The notes: generated by a model from the sequence alone, not told the origin. A stretch of DNA of 64,000 nucleotides from Lentzea flava (GCF_014648475.1 NZ_BMRE01000001.1:310001-374000); one strand, 5' to 3'. Shown: positions 27,495 through 37,439, numbered from the stretch's first letter. Made by a program: numbers and translations.

Positions 27495-28993
27495 CCGACA
27501 CCACCGACGTGCTCATCGTGGGCGCCGGACCCACCGGCCTCACCCTCGCCTGCGACCTCGCCCGCCGCGGCGTCCCGTTCCGCCTCGTCGACGCCGCCGA
27601 CGGCGGCTTCCCCGGTTCCCGCGCCAAAGGCGTCCAGCCACGCACGCTGGAGGTCTTCGACGACCTCGGCCTCATCGACGACATCGTGGACCACTCGACC
27701 ACCTACCCCCTCCTCGGCCTCCACGTCGGCCCGCTCACGCTGCCGTGGCGGATGATGGGCCGTCACAAGGTCACCGAGGACGTGCCCCACCCCGAAACCA
27801 GGCTCATCCCCCAGTACGACACCGACGCCTGCCTGCGCCGCCGCCTGGAGCAACTCGGCGGCAAGGTCGAATACGGCACACGCCTGACCTCCCTGGTCGA
27901 CAAGGGCGACGAGGTCGTCGCGACCGTCACCGGCCAGGACGGCGAGCGGACGATCCGCGCCCGGTTCGTCGTCGGCGCGGACGGCGGCGCGAGCGCCGTA
28001 CGCGTGCAGGCCGACATCCCCTTCGTCGGCGAGACCGACGAGAGCGACAAGATGATCGTCGCGGACGTCCTGGTGGACGGCCTGGCGCGCAACCGCTGGC
28101 ACATCTGGCCACGCAACGGCGGCCGGTTCCTCGCGCTGTGCCCGTTGCCCGGTGAGAAGTTCCAGCTCATGCTGCGCCTCAAGCCCGGCGAAACCCCGGA
28201 CCGCGATCCCGCCGCCATCCGCCGACTGGTCCACGACGCGTCCGGACGAGCCGGCCTGCGGGTCCGGGAGGTCTTCTGGTCCTCGGTCTTCCGGCCCAAC
28301 GTCAGGCTGGTCGAGCGCTACCGCGCCGGCAACGCGTTCCTCGCCGGCGACGCCGCCCACGTCCACACCCCCGCCGGCGCCCAAGGCCTCAACACCGGCG
28401 TCCAGGACGCCTACAACCTCGGCTGGAAACTCGCCCAGGTACTGGCCGGCGCACCGGACGCACTGCTCGACAGCTACGAGGCCGAACGCCGCCCCGTCGC
28501 CGCCCGCGTGCTCGGCCTGTCCAGCGACCTCTACCAGAAACTCGGCGACCGCCCCCTCGCCGCCGCCACCCGCGGCGACGAGGAACGCCAACTCAAGCTC
28601 AACTACCGCGACAGCCCGCTCACCCACCAGGGCGTCGCCAACGCGCCGGTCCAAGCGGGCGACCGCGCCCCGAACGCGAAGTACCGCGACACCAGCGGAC
28701 ACACCGGCACCCTGTTCGACCGCTTCCGCGGCCCGCACTTCACGTTGCTCGCCGTCGGCGACGCCGCCGTCACCGCCACCACCGCACTCCCCTGGCCCAC
28801 CACCGGCGCCGAACTGCACGTCGTCAAGATCCCCACCGGAGCCGCACCGAGCCTGACCAAGATCTACGGCCTCACCGGACCCACCCAGATCCTCGTCCGC
28901 CCCGACGGCTACATCGCCCACATCGTCACCGCCGACTACACCGCCGCCCTGGCCCGCAGCGCACAAACCCTGGCATCGCCCTCCATCGGCTGA
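27491..28993 (+). CDS. Class A FAD-dependent monooxygenase (aromatic hydroxylase type)
   Basis: 500 residues. The FAD dinucleotide motif VGAGPTGLTLACDLARRG is at about 9-27, the DG-type motif GADGGASAVR at about 158-168 and the ribose-binding motif GDAAHVHTPAGAQGLNTG at about 285-302. The C-terminal 110 residues match the thioredoxin-like tail of PheA/MhpA-type hydroxylases. Such enzymes use NAD(P)H and O2 to hydroxylate phenolic or polyketide rings. Its coupling with two hydrolases suggests a small degradation or modification route. The regulator is probably the TetR protein encoded at 25041. Confidence 0.85.
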   Translation: MTDTTDVLIVGAGPTGLTLACDLARRGVPFRLVDAADGGFPGSRAKGVQPRTLEVFDDLGLIDDIVDHSTTYPLLGLHVGPLTLPWRMMGRHKVTEDVPHPETRLIPQYDTDACLRRRLEQLGGKVEYGTRLTSLVDKGDEVVATVTGQDGERTIRARFVVGADGGASAVRVQADIPFVGETDESDKMIVADVLVDGLARNRWHIWPRNGGRFLALCPLPGEKFQLMLRLKPGETPDRDPAAIRRLVHDASGRAGLRVREVFWSSVFRPNVRLVERYRAGNAFLAGDAAHVHTPAGAQGLNTGVQDAYNLGWKLAQVLAGAPDALLDSYEAERRPVAARVLGLSSDLYQKLGDRPLAAATRGDEERQLKLNYRDSPLTHQGVANAPVQAGDRAPNAKYRDTSGHTGTLFDRFRGPHFTLLAVGDAAVTATTALPWPTTGAELHVVKIPTGAAPSLTKIYGLTGPTQILVRPDGYIAHIVTADYTAALARSAQTLASPSIG

Positions 28994-29082
28994 CGAGCCG
29001 CTCAGATCAACGTCGGTCAAGCCGACGCCGGTGCCGCCATCTGGTGAACCCCCGCGATCACGGAACAGAGCAAGAGGAATCC

Positions 29083-30015
29083 ATGAGCACCTTCCACCCC
29101 GAACTCGCGCGGGCCCGCTTCATCCCCCGCATTTCCGCCGGTCCCCGATCAGTGGCCATCATGCGCAGGATCAGGCCGCGTCCGGCCCATCCCGGACCGG
29201 ACGTGACGGTCAGGGAGCTCGTAGTGCCCGGACCGGCAGGCGCGCCGCCGGTGTCGCTGCGCGTGTTCCAGCCGGCCGGGTTGGCCACACCGGCTCCCGC
29301 ACTGCTCTGGACACACGGAGGCGGGTTCATCCTCGGCGACCCCGAGCAGGACGACCAGAGGAACATCGCCTTCGTCCGCCAGCTCGGCATCACCGTCGCC
29401 GCCGTGCGCTACCGCCTGGCCCCGGACAGTCCCGCACCGGCCGCGGTCGAGGACGCCTACGCCGCGCTGCGCGGCCTGGTCGCCCACGCGGACGAACTGC
29501 ACATCGACGTCGGACGCATCGCCATCGGCGGAGCCAGCGCCGGCGGGGGAATCACCGCCGCCCTCGCCCTGCTCGCCCACGACCGCGCCGAGATCCGGCC
29601 CGTGTTCCAACTGCTCGTCTACCCGATGCTGGACGACCGCACGACGACACGAGCCGACCTCGACACCCGCGACCTGCGCGTGTGGACCGCCAAAAGCAAC
29701 CGCTACGCCTGGTCGGCCTACCTCGGTCCCGCCGTCGCAGGCCCGGACGTCTCTCCGTACGCCGCCGCGGCCCGCCGCGAGGACCTGTCCGGCCTGCCAC
29801 CGGCCTGGATCGGCGTCGGGACCCTCGACCTGTTCCACGACGAAGACGTCGACTACGCCCGCCGGCTCAACGACAGTGGCGTTCCCTGCGAACTGCACAT
29901 CGTTCCCGGCGCCTTTCACCTCTTCGACAAGGTGTTCGACAAGGCCGAAATCTCCCGGGCGTTCTGGCACCGGCAGGTCAAGGCACTGGCCGACGCACTC
30001 GCCGGCTCACCGTGA
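29083..30015 (+). CDS. HSL-family esterase/lipase (alpha/beta hydrolase)
   Basis: 310 residues from ATG 29083, preceded by AAGAGGAA; the longer start at 29044 lacks a ribosome site. It carries the HGGGF oxyanion motif at about 81-85 and GASAGG with nucleophile S152, plus a late DLF...ED and FHLF giving Asp and His. This is the hormone-sensitive-lipase type of carboxylesterase. It follows the monooxygenase after 89 bp, possibly in the same transcript. Third hydrolase of the cluster; substrate unknown. Confidence 0.85.
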   Translation: MSTFHPELARARFIPRISAGPRSVAIMRRIRPRPAHPGPDVTVRELVVPGPAGAPPVSLRVFQPAGLATPAPALLWTHGGGFILGDPEQDDQRNIAFVRQLGITVAAVRYRLAPDSPAPAAVEDAYAALRGLVAHADELHIDVGRIAIGGASAGGGITAALALLAHDRAEIRPVFQLLVYPMLDDRTTTRADLDTRDLRVWTAKSNRYAWSAYLGPAVAGPDVSPYAAAARREDLSGLPPAWIGVGTLDLFHDEDVDYARRLNDSGVPCELHIVPGAFHLFDKVFDKAEISRAFWHRQVKALADALAGSP

Positions 30016-30110
30016 AACCGGCTGTAACCGCACGCCCATCAGCAGCCACCAGGTGACGGACGCCCTCTCCGCTACACCGTTCCCCTCCGCGTGAAATTCC
30101 AAGGAAACTC

Positions 30111-30458
30111 ATGACCGTCCTGATCGTCCTGTCCGTCCTCGTGGCGGTCGTCTTCCTCCTCTCCGGCGCGGCCAGCCTGTTCGCGCTCGCGCCCATGCGG
30201 GAACGCGCCGCGCATATCGGGTTCTCCGTCGCCGCCTACCGAGGCATCGGTGCACTGCAGATCGCCGGAGCCGCCGGGCTTCTGCTCGGCTTGACCGCAC
30301 CGGTACTCGGCGCGCTGGCCGGCACCGGCCTGCTCCTCCTGCTCGCCGGCGCCCTCATCGTGCACGCGCGCAACCACGACCGAGGCCGCGAACTCGTCCC
30401 AGCGATTGTCTGCGCAGTGCTCGTCGTCGGCTACCTCGTAGCCCTCGGGGGTGAATGA
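30111..30458 (+). CDS. DoxX-family membrane protein
   Basis: 115 residues from ATG 30111 with AAGGAAA upstream. Four hydrophobic helices (LIVLSVLVAVVFLLSGAAS; YRGIGALQIAGAAGLLLG; APVLGALAGTGLLLLLAGAL; IVCAVLVVGYLVAL) fill most of the chain, as in DoxX-like proteins. Members of this family are often carried with oxidoreductase operons; the biochemical role is unclear. Confidence 0.75.
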   Translation: MTVLIVLSVLVAVVFLLSGAASLFALAPMRERAAHIGFSVAAYRGIGALQIAGAAGLLLGLTAPVLGALAGTGLLLLLAGALIVHARNHDRGRELVPAIVCAVLVVGYLVALGGE

Positions 30459-30541
30459 GACGGCTGGGCGGTGAACGCATCGGCATGCCCGACAACTCGC
30501 TCACCACATCCCCGGTTCGGGTCATGACCTCTTCGGCTCCT

Positions 30542-30562
30542 CGCTTGGAGGTTTTCCAAGCG
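30542..30562. promoter_or_regulatory. Inverted repeat CGCTTGGA-N5-TCCAAGCG
   Basis: A perfect 8-bp inverted repeat 54 bp before the start of the kinase-like gene at 30616, followed by a further CCAAG half-element. It may be an operator or a leader hairpin. Confidence 0.45.
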
Positions 30563-30615
30563 GTACCAAGGAAGTCGCACAGTGCTCGGGTGAGCACCAC
30601 GGGCGAGAGGAAACC

Positions 30616-31482
30616 GTGTCCGAACAGCTTGACCACCCACCCGTCCTCCACCGCGACGGCCGAACGGTCGACCTGAGCGAGGCCGATGCACGGTTCCGGC
30701 AGTGGATGCACGAAAACCTCAGCCACGCAGCGGACCACTTCGGTCTCACCATCGCCGGGAACGTCCGGCTCGGCTGGCTGGACCGGTCGATCAGCGCACC
30801 CGTGCAGGCGTCCGGCCGGTGGCTTTGGCTTCGGGTGGTGTCCGAGGACAGGCAGTGGACCGACGGCGACTTCTGGACGGGCAACCTCGACGCCAACGTG
30901 TTCGCCACGCTGTCCAAGCCTCGGGTTCTCGACGTCTACGAGTGGGAGGAATGGCGGCAGCAACGAGCCGAGCTGATGACCCTGGCCCCAGGCTCTCCCT
31001 GCTCCCCCACCGAGATCCTGCGCCACGCGATCCGCCTCCCCGACGAGTGGTGGACGGAACTGCGCAGAACGATCGAGGTGATCGCGGCGACCCCTACCGA
31101 GCGGGTCAACGCCGATCAGGGTTTGATCAGCGGGAGGATCCAGCAGCACTTCGGCAACTCGGTGAACCCCGTGGTACGCCAATGGGAAACCGTGCACGGC
31201 GACCTGCACTGGGCGAACCTGATGGCACCGGACTTCAGCCTGCTGGACTGGGAATCGTGGGGGCGCGGTCCAGCAGGGACAGACGCAGCCACACTGTTCT
31301 GCTACAGCCTGCTCGTACCGGAGACCGCGGAACGAGTGCGCGACACCTTCGCCCATGTGCTCGACACCGACGCCGGACAGCTCGCCCAGCTCTACGTCGG
31401 TGCCCGGCTGCTGCACCGCATCGGCAAAGGCGACCACCCGGACCTCGCCGCACCGCTGAGGAAGCTGCTCAGAACCCTGTGA
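30616..31482 (+). CDS. Aminoglycoside phosphotransferase-like kinase-fold protein
   Basis: 288 residues from GTG 30616. The C-terminal half contains the catalytic-loop motif VHGDLHWANLM (about 194-204) and the metal-binding LLDWESWGRGP (about 210-220), as in the APH/choline kinase fold. The N-terminal lobe is short and atypical, without the usual ATP-binding Lys text. It may phosphorylate a small molecule; resistance is not implied. It is convergent with the TetR gene, whose end overlaps it by 14 bp. Confidence 0.65.
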   Translation: MSEQLDHPPVLHRDGRTVDLSEADARFRQWMHENLSHAADHFGLTIAGNVRLGWLDRSISAPVQASGRWLWLRVVSEDRQWTDGDFWTGNLDANVFATLSKPRVLDVYEWEEWRQQRAELMTLAPGSPCSPTEILRHAIRLPDEWWTELRRTIEVIAATPTERVNADQGLISGRIQQHFGNSVNPVVRQWETVHGDLHWANLMAPDFSLLDWESWGRGPAGTDAATLFCYSLLVPETAERVRDTFAHVLDTDAGQLAQLYVGARLLHRIGKGDHPDLAAPLRKLLRTL

Positions 31483-32149
31483 TTGAGCGCGCCGCACGAC
31501 GACGATCGGCGGTCGCGGCGCGCGCGGCGGTGATCGTCGGCTCGTCGGCGCCGCACACGCGCAGGCACGCCTCGGCGATGGCGTGGCAGTCGGCGGCGTC
31601 CGGCACGCGGGTTCGCCTTTGGTGGATCACTACCTCGACGAGTTGGATCAGCATCTCGCCGCGGCGCGCGCCCGCCGCTGAGGCGGGGTCGTCACCGGCT
31701 ACGCGGGCGCCCAGGCGGGCGTAGGTTTCCTGGAGTTCTACTCGGTCCTCGCGGAACAGGTCGTACCGTTCCAGCTGTACTTCGGGTAGCAGGTAGAGCA
31801 TGCCGATGTTGTGCGGTGCTGTTGCGAGTGTGTGGGCGTCGGCCATGGCCAGGGCGTAGAGCGCTGCCGGCGGTGGGAGTTCGGCGTCTTCCAGCGCGCG
31901 GGCGGTTTCCAGGCTGGGGCGCACCGAGGTGCGGAGCAGTTCCAGGAGGATGTCGTCCTTGCCCGCGAAGTGGTAGTAGAGGGAGGCCTGCCTGATTCCG
32001 ACCCGGTCGGCGATGGCGCGGGTCGAGGTTGCGGAGAAGCCCTGGTCCACGAACAGCGCGGCGGCCGCTTCCAGGATCTGGTCGCGTGGCGACAGGCTGC
32101 CGCCCTCGTCGGGCGCGTGGCGCGGGCGGCCGGGGCGGGGGCGAGTCAC
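31469..32149 (-). CDS. TetR-family regulator of the carboxylase operon
   Basis: 226 residues from GTG 32149, which overlaps the stop of the allophanate hydrolase gene as GTGA. The much longer frame running to 33886 is antisense-like text and was discarded. HTH at residues about 24-70 (AAALFVDQGFSATSTRAIA, then ASLYYHFAGKDDIL). The C-terminal domain is of the TetR type often found with urea/guanidine carboxylase operons in actinomycetes. As last gene of the operon it probably autoregulates through the palindrome at 40473-40492 before the first gene; that link is inference. Confidence 0.85.
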   Translation of the reverse strand: MTRPRPGRPRHAPDEGGSLSPRDQILEAAAALFVDQGFSATSTRAIADRVGIRQASLYYHFAGKDDILLELLRTSVRPSLETARALEDAELPPPAALYALAMADAHTLATAPHNIGMLYLLPEVQLERYDLFREDRVELQETYARLGARVAGDDPASAAGARRGEMLIQLVEVVIHQRRTRVPDAADCHAIAEACLRVCGADEPTITAARAATADRRRAARSITGF

Positions 32150-33843
32150 CGCGTCATTGTCTCCTTCGTCCGGGTGGCCGCCAGGTAGGCCCGCCAGCCA
32201 CCGAACGAGGTGATGTCGTCGGCGCCCTCGAGAGCCCACGGTTCGGCCAGGAAACCTGGGACTGCGGTCCCGTCGGAGAGTTCGACGGTGCCGATGGCCA
32301 TAGGGGGCGGTACGGCGGCTACGAACGTGCCGAAGCCTGCGGCCGGGAGTCGCCAGAGCTCTCCCTCTACGCAGGCGCCGCCGGAGGACACCCGCATCAG
32401 GCCCGGTTTGGGCGGTGTCGTGGCCAAGGCGCGGAGGCGGTACGCCGCGGCGGTCGTCGCCGGGTGGACCAGGCTGCCGCCCGCTTGGACCAGCTGGGAG
32501 TTCAACGGTTGGCCGCTGAGGTGCGCGCCGACTACGAAGAGGTCGACCGAGGGTGCGAGCAGGCGGCGGGCCAGGTCGGCCAGGGCTCGGTCGGTGAACG
32601 CGGGGCCGGTGAACATCACGCCGAACGGCAGTCCGTCGACGAAGCCGGCGGGCACGGCGAGTGAGGCGAGGTCGAGCAGGTTGGCGAAGTTGGTGAAGCG
32701 GCCCAGCCCGCTGTTGACGCCGACGGGGTCGGCGGCCACCTCGTCGAGGGTGGGATGGCAGGTCGTGGTCGGGGTCAGCAGCGCGTCGCAGCCGTCCAGC
32801 AGTGCGCGTCCCTGCGCGCCGAGGTGGGCGAGTGTGGCGGTGTCGGTGGCCCACTGCGCAGCTGTCGGTGACGCTCCGGCGAGGATGATCGCGGCCACGG
32901 TGGGGTCCAGGCCGGTGCCGATCTGGTCGCGTTGGGCCTCGATGTGGGCGCCGACGGCGGCGTAGCGTTCGGCGACGAAAGCGCCGCCGTACAACATCTT
33001 CGCGGCCTCCAGCAGTGGGGTGATGTCGACCTCGACGATCTGCACGCCGGTGGCGGCCAGGCTCGCCGCGGCCGCGGTGAAGGCCTCGCGCCAGCCGGGT
33101 GCCAGACCCGCCAGGTGCTCGTCCGCGGGCACGGCGACCCGTGGCCGTGACGGGAGAACCGCGTCCGGGCGGGCCTCGCGGGACAACGGATCTGCGGCGT
33201 CGGGGCCGGACATCAGCTCGGCGACCAGCCGCCCCAGGGCGAGGTCGCGGGCGAAAACCGTGACGCAGTCGAGGGAGTAGCAGGCGGGGACGACGCCGGT
33301 GACGGGCACGAGGCCCTTTGTCGGCTTGACGCCGACGATGCCGTTGAGCGCCGCGGGGACACGTCCGGAGCCCGCGGTGTCGGTGCCCAGTGCGGCGTCG
33401 ACGATGCCGAGCGCGACGGCGACGGCGGAGCCCGCGGACGAACCCCCGGAGATCCTGGTGGGATCCCAGGCGTTGCGGACCGCGCCGTACGGGCTTCTGC
33501 TGCCCACCAGGCCGGTCGCGAACTGGTCGAGGTTGGTCTTGCCGATCACCACGGCGCCCGCGGCCCGCAGGCGCGCGACCGCCGTGGCGTCCGCGGCCGG
33601 CCGGTAGAGGTACGACGGCGCGCCTGCGGTGGTCGGCAGCCCGGCCACGTCGATGTTGTCCTTGACCGCGATCACCCGGCCGGCGAGCGGGAGGTCCTCG
33701 CCCGCGGCCACCCGTTCGGCGATGATCTTCGCTTCGGACAGGGCGTCCTCGCGGAAGCGGAGGGTCACCCAGATCTCGTGGCGGCCCTCCGCCTCGATCC
33801 GGTCGTAGGCCGCGTCCACGGCGGCGATGGGATCGGGCGTCAT
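32146..33843 (-). CDS. atzF: Allophanate hydrolase
   Basis: 565 residues from ATG 33843. This is an amidase-signature enzyme with the Ser-cisSer-Lys triad: K61 (VIAVKDNID), GGSSAGS with S135/S136, and S159 (GTDTAGSG). The text GLVGSRSPYG and the additional C-terminal domain (residues about 430-560, SGQPLNSQLVQAGG and VEGELWRLP) separate allophanate hydrolases from general amidases. It releases two ammonia and CO2 from allophanate, the product of the upstream carboxylase. ATGA overlap with the carboxylase gene. Confidence 0.9.
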   Translation of the reverse strand: MTPDPIAAVDAAYDRIEAEGRHEIWVTLRFREDALSEAKIIAERVAAGEDLPLAGRVIAVKDNIDVAGLPTTAGAPSYLYRPAADATAVARLRAAGAVVIGKTNLDQFATGLVGSRSPYGAVRNAWDPTRISGGSSAGSAVAVALGIVDAALGTDTAGSGRVPAALNGIVGVKPTKGLVPVTGVVPACYSLDCVTVFARDLALGRLVAELMSGPDAADPLSREARPDAVLPSRPRVAVPADEHLAGLAPGWREAFTAAAASLAATGVQIVEVDITPLLEAAKMLYGGAFVAERYAAVGAHIEAQRDQIGTGLDPTVAAIILAGASPTAAQWATDTATLAHLGAQGRALLDGCDALLTPTTTCHPTLDEVAADPVGVNSGLGRFTNFANLLDLASLAVPAGFVDGLPFGVMFTGPAFTDRALADLARRLLAPSVDLFVVGAHLSGQPLNSQLVQAGGSLVHPATTAAAYRLRALATTPPKPGLMRVSSGGACVEGELWRLPAAGFGTFVAAVPPPMAIGTVELSDGTAVPGFLAEPWALEGADDITSFGGWRAYLAATRTKETMTR

Positions 33844-36800
33844 GGCAGCACCGCCGCGAGGATCTGACCGGGATCGACCTGGTCACCGGGACTCACGTAG
33901 AGCTCCACCAGTCTGCCCGTGACGGGTGTGGTCACGTCGGCCTCCATCTTCATCGCCTCGACCGAGAGGACCGCGTCCCCTTCGGTCACCGGGGAACCTG
34001 GTTGCAGTGCGAGTCGCCAGACGGTCGCGGTGAACGGTGCGGTCACGGCGACCGCGCCGGCGGGCAGCGTCACGTCGGGGGCGGTGATCACTTCCGGTTC
34101 GTCGTGCCGGTCGAACTCCCCGGCGAGGCGCCAGCGCGCCTTTTCCTCTTCGAAGGCGGCCGTCTGGCGTGCGCGGAAGGCCGCGATGTCGTCGGCGTTG
34201 TCGTCGAGGAAACGGAGGTGCTCGGCGATCGAGAACGTGCCGTCGACCGCCTCGAAGTCACCGCGTCCGGCGTCGGTCTCGGCACGCAGTTCGAGCAGCT
34301 CCTCCGCTGAGACCGGGTACCACTCGATCCGGTCGAAGAAGCGCAGCGCCCACGGGTGCTCGGCGAACAGCCCGCCGCGGCGGTAGCGGTTCCACACCTG
34401 CACCGTGCGGCCGACGAACTGGTACCCGCCAGGCCCTTCCATGCCGTAGATGCACAGGTACGCGCCGCCGATGCCGACGGAGTTCTCGGCCGTCCACGTC
34501 CGCGCGGGGTTGTACTTCGTCGTCACGAGCCGGTGCCGGGGGTCGAGCGGGGTCGCCACCGGCGCGCCGAGGTAGACGTCGCCGAGGCCCAGCACCAGGT
34601 AGGACGCGTCGAACACGGTCCGGTGGACGTCGTCCACCGACGCCAAACCGTTGATGCGGCGGATGAACTCGATGTTCCACGGTGTCCACGGCGCGTCGGA
34701 ACGCACTCCGGCCATGTACCGCTCGATCGCCAGCCTGGTGGCGGGGTCGTCCCAGCTGAGCGGCAACCGCACGGTGCGGGACGGCACCACGAGCTCCTGC
34801 GTGGCAGGCACTTCGCCTTCCAGTTCCTGGAGCAGCCGCGCCACGTCCGAAGCTTTCAACCGGGCCGGGTCCGTGTGAACCTGCAGCGAGCGGATGCCCG
34901 GTGTGACGTCGAGGATGCCGTCCGGGGCATGTGCCGCAAGGGTTTCCTGGAGTGCGTGCACCCGCATGCGCAGGGCGAGGTCGAGGGTCATCGGCCCGTA
35001 CTCGACGAGCACGTTGCTGTCGCCGTCACGACGATAGGTGACGGACGGGCGGTCCTCGGTCTCCTCCAGGCGGCCCAGCACACCGTCGTCCCCGTCACCG
35101 CCCGAACTCACCACATACGGGACCGCTCGCCGGTCGACCGCGGCATCGGTCTCACGCACCCGCACGAAGCGCACGGTGTCGCCGGGACGCAACTGCCCGA
35201 GTTTCCACAGATCACCGCTGGCGACCACGGCCGGGCAGACGAACCCGCCCAGCGACGGGCCGTCGGGACCGAGGATGACCGGGGTGTCGCCGGTGAAGTC
35301 GATGGCGCCGATGGCGTACGGAGTGTCGTGGATGTTCGACGGGTGCAGCCCGGCTTCCCCACCGTCGGGGCGAGCCCACTCGGGCTTGGGCCCGATCAGC
35401 CGGACACCGGTGCGCGCGGAGTTGTGGTGCACCCTGAAGTCGTTGGCGTAGAAGGAATCGAGGTCGGCACGGGTGAAGAACTCCGGTGCCCCGTGCGGTC
35501 CTTCGGTGACCGCGATCTGCCAGCTGCCGGTGATCGCGGGACGGCGGTGCGCCGGGGTCGGGCCGCCGATCGTGGTCAGTCCCGGGTTCTCCGCCGCGTC
35601 CGGTGAGCGCAGCCGCAGCACGTCGCCCGCCAGCAGCGCGCGGCCGGCGTGGCCGCCGAACCCGCCCAGGGTGAACGTCGCGGCGCTGCCGAGGTAGGCG
35701 GGCACGTCGAACCCGCCCCGGACGGCGAGGTAGGTGCGCAGTCCAGGTCCGTCGGCGGTACCGATTCGCAGGGTGCCGCCTGCGGGGACGTCGACCGGCT
35801 CCCACTGCGGCACCGGTTCTCCGTCCACATCGGACTCCACAGGTGCGCCGGTGAGGCAGATGACCGACGGAACCGAGAACCGCAGGACCGGCCCGGTCGC
35901 GGTGATCTCCAGCCCCGGTGCGGTGGCGGGGTTGCCGACGGCGAGGTTCGCCTCGGTCAGCGAGACCGGGTCGAACGGACCGCTCGGCGGGACACCGACC
36001 TGCCAGTACCCGACGCGGCCAGGCAGGTCCTGCACCGTCGTCATCGTCCCCGGCACGAGCACGTCGACGCGGGGATCGGGATCGGTCGTGACGTCGAGGC
36101 TGGACGTCGAGTGGACCGCGGCCCGCACGTCGTCGGAGGCGGTGAGTGCGCGCAACAGCCCCAGGTTCGTGACGATGCCGTCGACGCGGGAGCTGTCGAG
36201 CGCCTCGCCGAGGAGGTCGAGCGCGGCGTCGCGGTTGGGTCCGGCGGCGATCACCTTGGCCAGCATGGGGTCGTAGTGCGGCGAGACCTCGAGCCCGGTC
36301 TCGATCCAGCCGTCGACCCGGACCCCGTCGAGATCTTCCGGAAACACCGCCTGGGTCACCAGGCCCGAGGACGGCAGCGACTCCTTCGCGGGGTCCTCGG
36401 CGTAGACGCGGGCTTCGAAGGCGTGCCCGTCCGGGATCCACGGCGAGTCGAAGACGCGGTCGGGCAGGCCGTCCGCGCCGTCTCTGGCCAGCCGCAGCAT
36501 CAGCTCGACCAGGTCGACGCCGAAGACCATCTCCGTGACGGGGTGCTCGACCTGCAGCCGCGTGTTGACCTCCAGGAACGAGGCCTCCTGGCGGACCGGG
36601 TCGTAGATGAACTCGACGGTGCCGGCGCTGCGGTAGCGCACCGACGCCGCCAGCTCCCGCGCCGAGGTGTGCAGCAGCTCGCGGACGTGGCCGGGCAGAG
36701 CCGGAGCGGGTGCCTCCTCGACGACCTTCTGGTTGCGGCGCTGCAGCGAGCAGTCCCGGTCGCCGATCACCGCGACCCGGCCGAGCCCGTCGCCGAACAG

Positions 36801-37439
36801 CTGCACCTCCACGTGCCGGGCCGGGCGCACCAGCCGTTCGAGGAACACCCCCGCGGCGCCGAAGTTCTGCCGTGCCAACGACTCCACCCGCTCGAACGCG
36901 TCACGCACCTCGTCGGTGGTGGCACAGGCCTGCATGCCGATGCCACCGCCACCACCGGTCGCCTTGACCATCACGGGCAGCCCGATCCGCTCGGCCGCGG
37001 CCACGGCCTCGTCCGCCGACGACAGCAGACCGGTGCCGGCGAGCATCGGCACACCCGCGCCCAGCGCGATCTCGCGCGCGGTGTGCTTCTCACCGAACGC
37101 GGCGATCTGCTCGGAAGTCGGGCCGACGAACCGCAGGCCCGCTTCCTCCACGGCACGGGCGAAAGCGACGCTTTCGGACAGGAACCCGTAGCCGGGGTGG
37201 ATCAGCCCGGCGCCGCTGTCGAAAGCCGCCTCGATGATCGCGTCGGCCCGCAGGTAGGAGTCGCGGGCGGGAGCGGGACCGAGCCGAACGGCGATGTCGG
37301 CCTCCCGGACGTGCGGGGCGGCGCGGTCGGCGTCGGAGTGGACCGCGACCGTCTTCATGCCCAGGGCGTGCGCACCGCGGATGATCCGGCGCGCGATCTC
37401 GCCCCGGTTGGCGACCAGGACCACGTCGAACGACGTCAT
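33840..37439 (-). CDS. uca: Biotin-dependent urea/guanidine carboxylase
   Basis: 1199 residues from ATG 37439; the frame extends to 37757, but that part covers the UAAP2 gene. Residues 1-450 are a biotin carboxylase (VLVANRGEIARRI; ATP-grasp GGGGGIGM; EVNTRLQVEHPVTE). The middle is the carboxyltransferase built from KipA- and KipI-like halves (SGPFDPVSL; GHAGRALLAGD; IRSLQVH). The C-terminus is a biotinyl domain with SVEAMKME, Lys at about 1164. It carboxylates urea, or, in operons with UAAP1/UAAP2, more likely guanidine. Which one depends on a carboxyltransferase residue I cannot fix without alignment. Confidence 0.92.
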   Translation of the reverse strand: MTSFDVVLVANRGEIARRIIRGAHALGMKTVAVHSDADRAAPHVREADIAVRLGPAPARDSYLRADAIIEAAFDSGAGLIHPGYGFLSESVAFARAVEEAGLRFVGPTSEQIAAFGEKHTAREIALGAGVPMLAGTGLLSSADEAVAAAERIGLPVMVKATGGGGGIGMQACATTDEVRDAFERVESLARQNFGAAGVFLERLVRPARHVEVQLFGDGLGRVAVIGDRDCSLQRRNQKVVEEAPAPALPGHVRELLHTSARELAASVRYRSAGTVEFIYDPVRQEASFLEVNTRLQVEHPVTEMVFGVDLVELMLRLARDGADGLPDRVFDSPWIPDGHAFEARVYAEDPAKESLPSSGLVTQAVFPEDLDGVRVDGWIETGLEVSPHYDPMLAKVIAAGPNRDAALDLLGEALDSSRVDGIVTNLGLLRALTASDDVRAAVHSTSSLDVTTDPDPRVDVLVPGTMTTVQDLPGRVGYWQVGVPPSGPFDPVSLTEANLAVGNPATAPGLEITATGPVLRFSVPSVICLTGAPVESDVDGEPVPQWEPVDVPAGGTLRIGTADGPGLRTYLAVRGGFDVPAYLGSAATFTLGGFGGHAGRALLAGDVLRLRSPDAAENPGLTTIGGPTPAHRRPAITGSWQIAVTEGPHGAPEFFTRADLDSFYANDFRVHHNSARTGVRLIGPKPEWARPDGGEAGLHPSNIHDTPYAIGAIDFTGDTPVILGPDGPSLGGFVCPAVVASGDLWKLGQLRPGDTVRFVRVRETDAAVDRRAVPYVVSSGGDGDDGVLGRLEETEDRPSVTYRRDGDSNVLVEYGPMTLDLALRMRVHALQETLAAHAPDGILDVTPGIRSLQVHTDPARLKASDVARLLQELEGEVPATQELVVPSRTVRLPLSWDDPATRLAIERYMAGVRSDAPWTPWNIEFIRRINGLASVDDVHRTVFDASYLVLGLGDVYLGAPVATPLDPRHRLVTTKYNPARTWTAENSVGIGGAYLCIYGMEGPGGYQFVGRTVQVWNRYRRGGLFAEHPWALRFFDRIEWYPVSAEELLELRAETDAGRGDFEAVDGTFSIAEHLRFLDDNADDIAAFRARQTAAFEEEKARWRLAGEFDRHDEPEVITAPDVTLPAGAVAVTAPFTATVWRLALQPGSPVTEGDAVLSVEAMKMEADVTTPVTGRLVELYVSPGDQVDPGQILAAVLP

